A stretch of 64,000 nt of DNA. It comes from Chrysoperla carnea. Its lineage: Eukaryota; Arthropoda; Insecta; Neuroptera; Chrysopidae. This document shows, piece after piece, positions 63,191 to 64,000 of this stretch. A program made the translations under genes and the position numbers. The first letter of the stretch is position 1, and each line of letters opens with the position of its first letter. The notes under the pieces are model-generated. The model saw only the letters and a list, made by a program, of their open reading frames with translations. It was not told the DNA's origin and made no database searches. The DNA is taken from NCBI RefSeq assembly GCF_905475395.1, contig NC_058339.1, positions 37,023,172 through 37,087,171 on the forward strand. Reading direction: 5' to 3'.

Positions 63191-64000
63191 TTCAGGTTAA
63201 ACTACGGAAAACAATACATGTTTCAAGAATCAAAAGAGTTAAAATAGGAACATGATTTTGTGAAGAAACATATCAATTTTACGTGTTTTAAAAGAATTGT
63301 GTCTTTCTACCAAACAAAGATGAATTTGAAAATGGACATTCTTTGAAAACAATATTGGTCTACGACTGACAAGTAAAATTATAAGGATTTGGATTTACAT
63401 CAGTATTTTTCAGGTCCATTCGATTTGCAAGAGCATTTCTTGCATAAGCAAGAAAGTCGAAACAGAGTTTATTGGAAAATATTTATCAAATTTTGAAAAA
63501 TTTGAGAACAAAAATATAATGTTTTAAATATGGCTACTTTTACTTACATGACACTGTACATTGGCTAACATTGACCTTGTATAACCTTCATATAAGAACA
63601 TGCCAAGTTATATTTATAAATAGAAAACTAAATAAATCATTTTTGAAAAGTTTGAAATAATACATATTAAATTACCATTCATTACAAAGAATAAAAAGAA
63701 AATTAATTTCCTCTTTTGTGATCTTCAGCGTGTGTATAACTAGGTACAGTGGGTACCAAAAACTTTTCATTTCAGAAAAATTAGTAAGATACTAAATTAA
63801 GATTCTGAATTCCAATTCGATAGCGTTAGTTATGGTTTATAACTTTCAAGAACTTGAATATTTTAGTCCAAGCGTTGGTCGTTTAAAACCTCCACAGTAG
63901 AATATTTACATCTCTGTGTCACTAAAAATGCACGAACTTTTTGTGACACATAGTATACACATGAATAATTTGTAGAATTCTTTTTTTCATTTTTTCAATG

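Larger units (their letters stand above)
31686..64000. other. 32-kb stretch with no recognised host gene
   Basis: No exon with convincing protein similarity or splice context was found on either strand. It may hold the PDE10 promoter and 5' exons, which would be short and hard to recognise. Identifiable content is the repeats listed separately; the rest is AT-rich sequence with simple repeats. Confidence 0.45.

Overview
The window is AT-rich animal DNA from an insect, by its gene content. It has small exons with GT...AG introns, large introns, and many decayed short transposable elements. Three protein-coding genes are supported by exon-by-exon translation with matching splice phases. The insect is probably not a drosophilid, because the largest gene is a PDE10-type phosphodiesterase and, to my knowledge, Drosophila melanogaster lacks that class. 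Aphids are also unlikely, because they lack peptidoglycan recognition proteins (PGRPs). I cannot fix the order or species from sequence alone.

Layout: (1) 396-2935 on +, the last eight exons of a NRF-6-like multipass membrane acyltransferase whose 5' end lies outside the window. (2) 5833-9008 on -, a four-exon membrane-anchored PGRP of 227 residues. It has a short cytoplasmic tail and has lost most of the amidase zinc ligands, so it is probably a receptor or decoy of the Imd-type immune pathway. (3) 14727-31685 on -, seven exons (813 residues) of a dual cAMP/cGMP phosphodiesterase most like PDE10A: an N-terminal helical segment, GAF-A, GAF-B, and a complete catalytic domain. Its first exon or exons were not found. 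Genes 1 and 2 converge. Genes 2 and 3 lie in tandem on the minus strand. The three genes have no obvious functional link.

From about 31.7 kb to the right edge I see no host gene. This region and the introns carry repeats: a tRNA-derived SINE family (four copies), a roughly 500-bp unclassified repeat (four long copies plus a fragment), Helitron/Helentron-like non-autonomous elements, several foldback (long inverted repeat) elements, a mariner transposase fragment, a LINE RNase H fragment with all three expected catalytic acids replaced, and a 141-bp tandem array in a PDE10 intron.

The most unusual host-gene observations are a 60-nt stop-free in-frame intron in the PDE10 catalytic domain, the loss of enzymatic ligands and short tail of the PGRP, and a repeat copy about 45 bp upstream of a PDE10 splice acceptor. 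I found no convincing new multi-gene system. All exon ends are predictions from splice motifs and phase, without transcript data.
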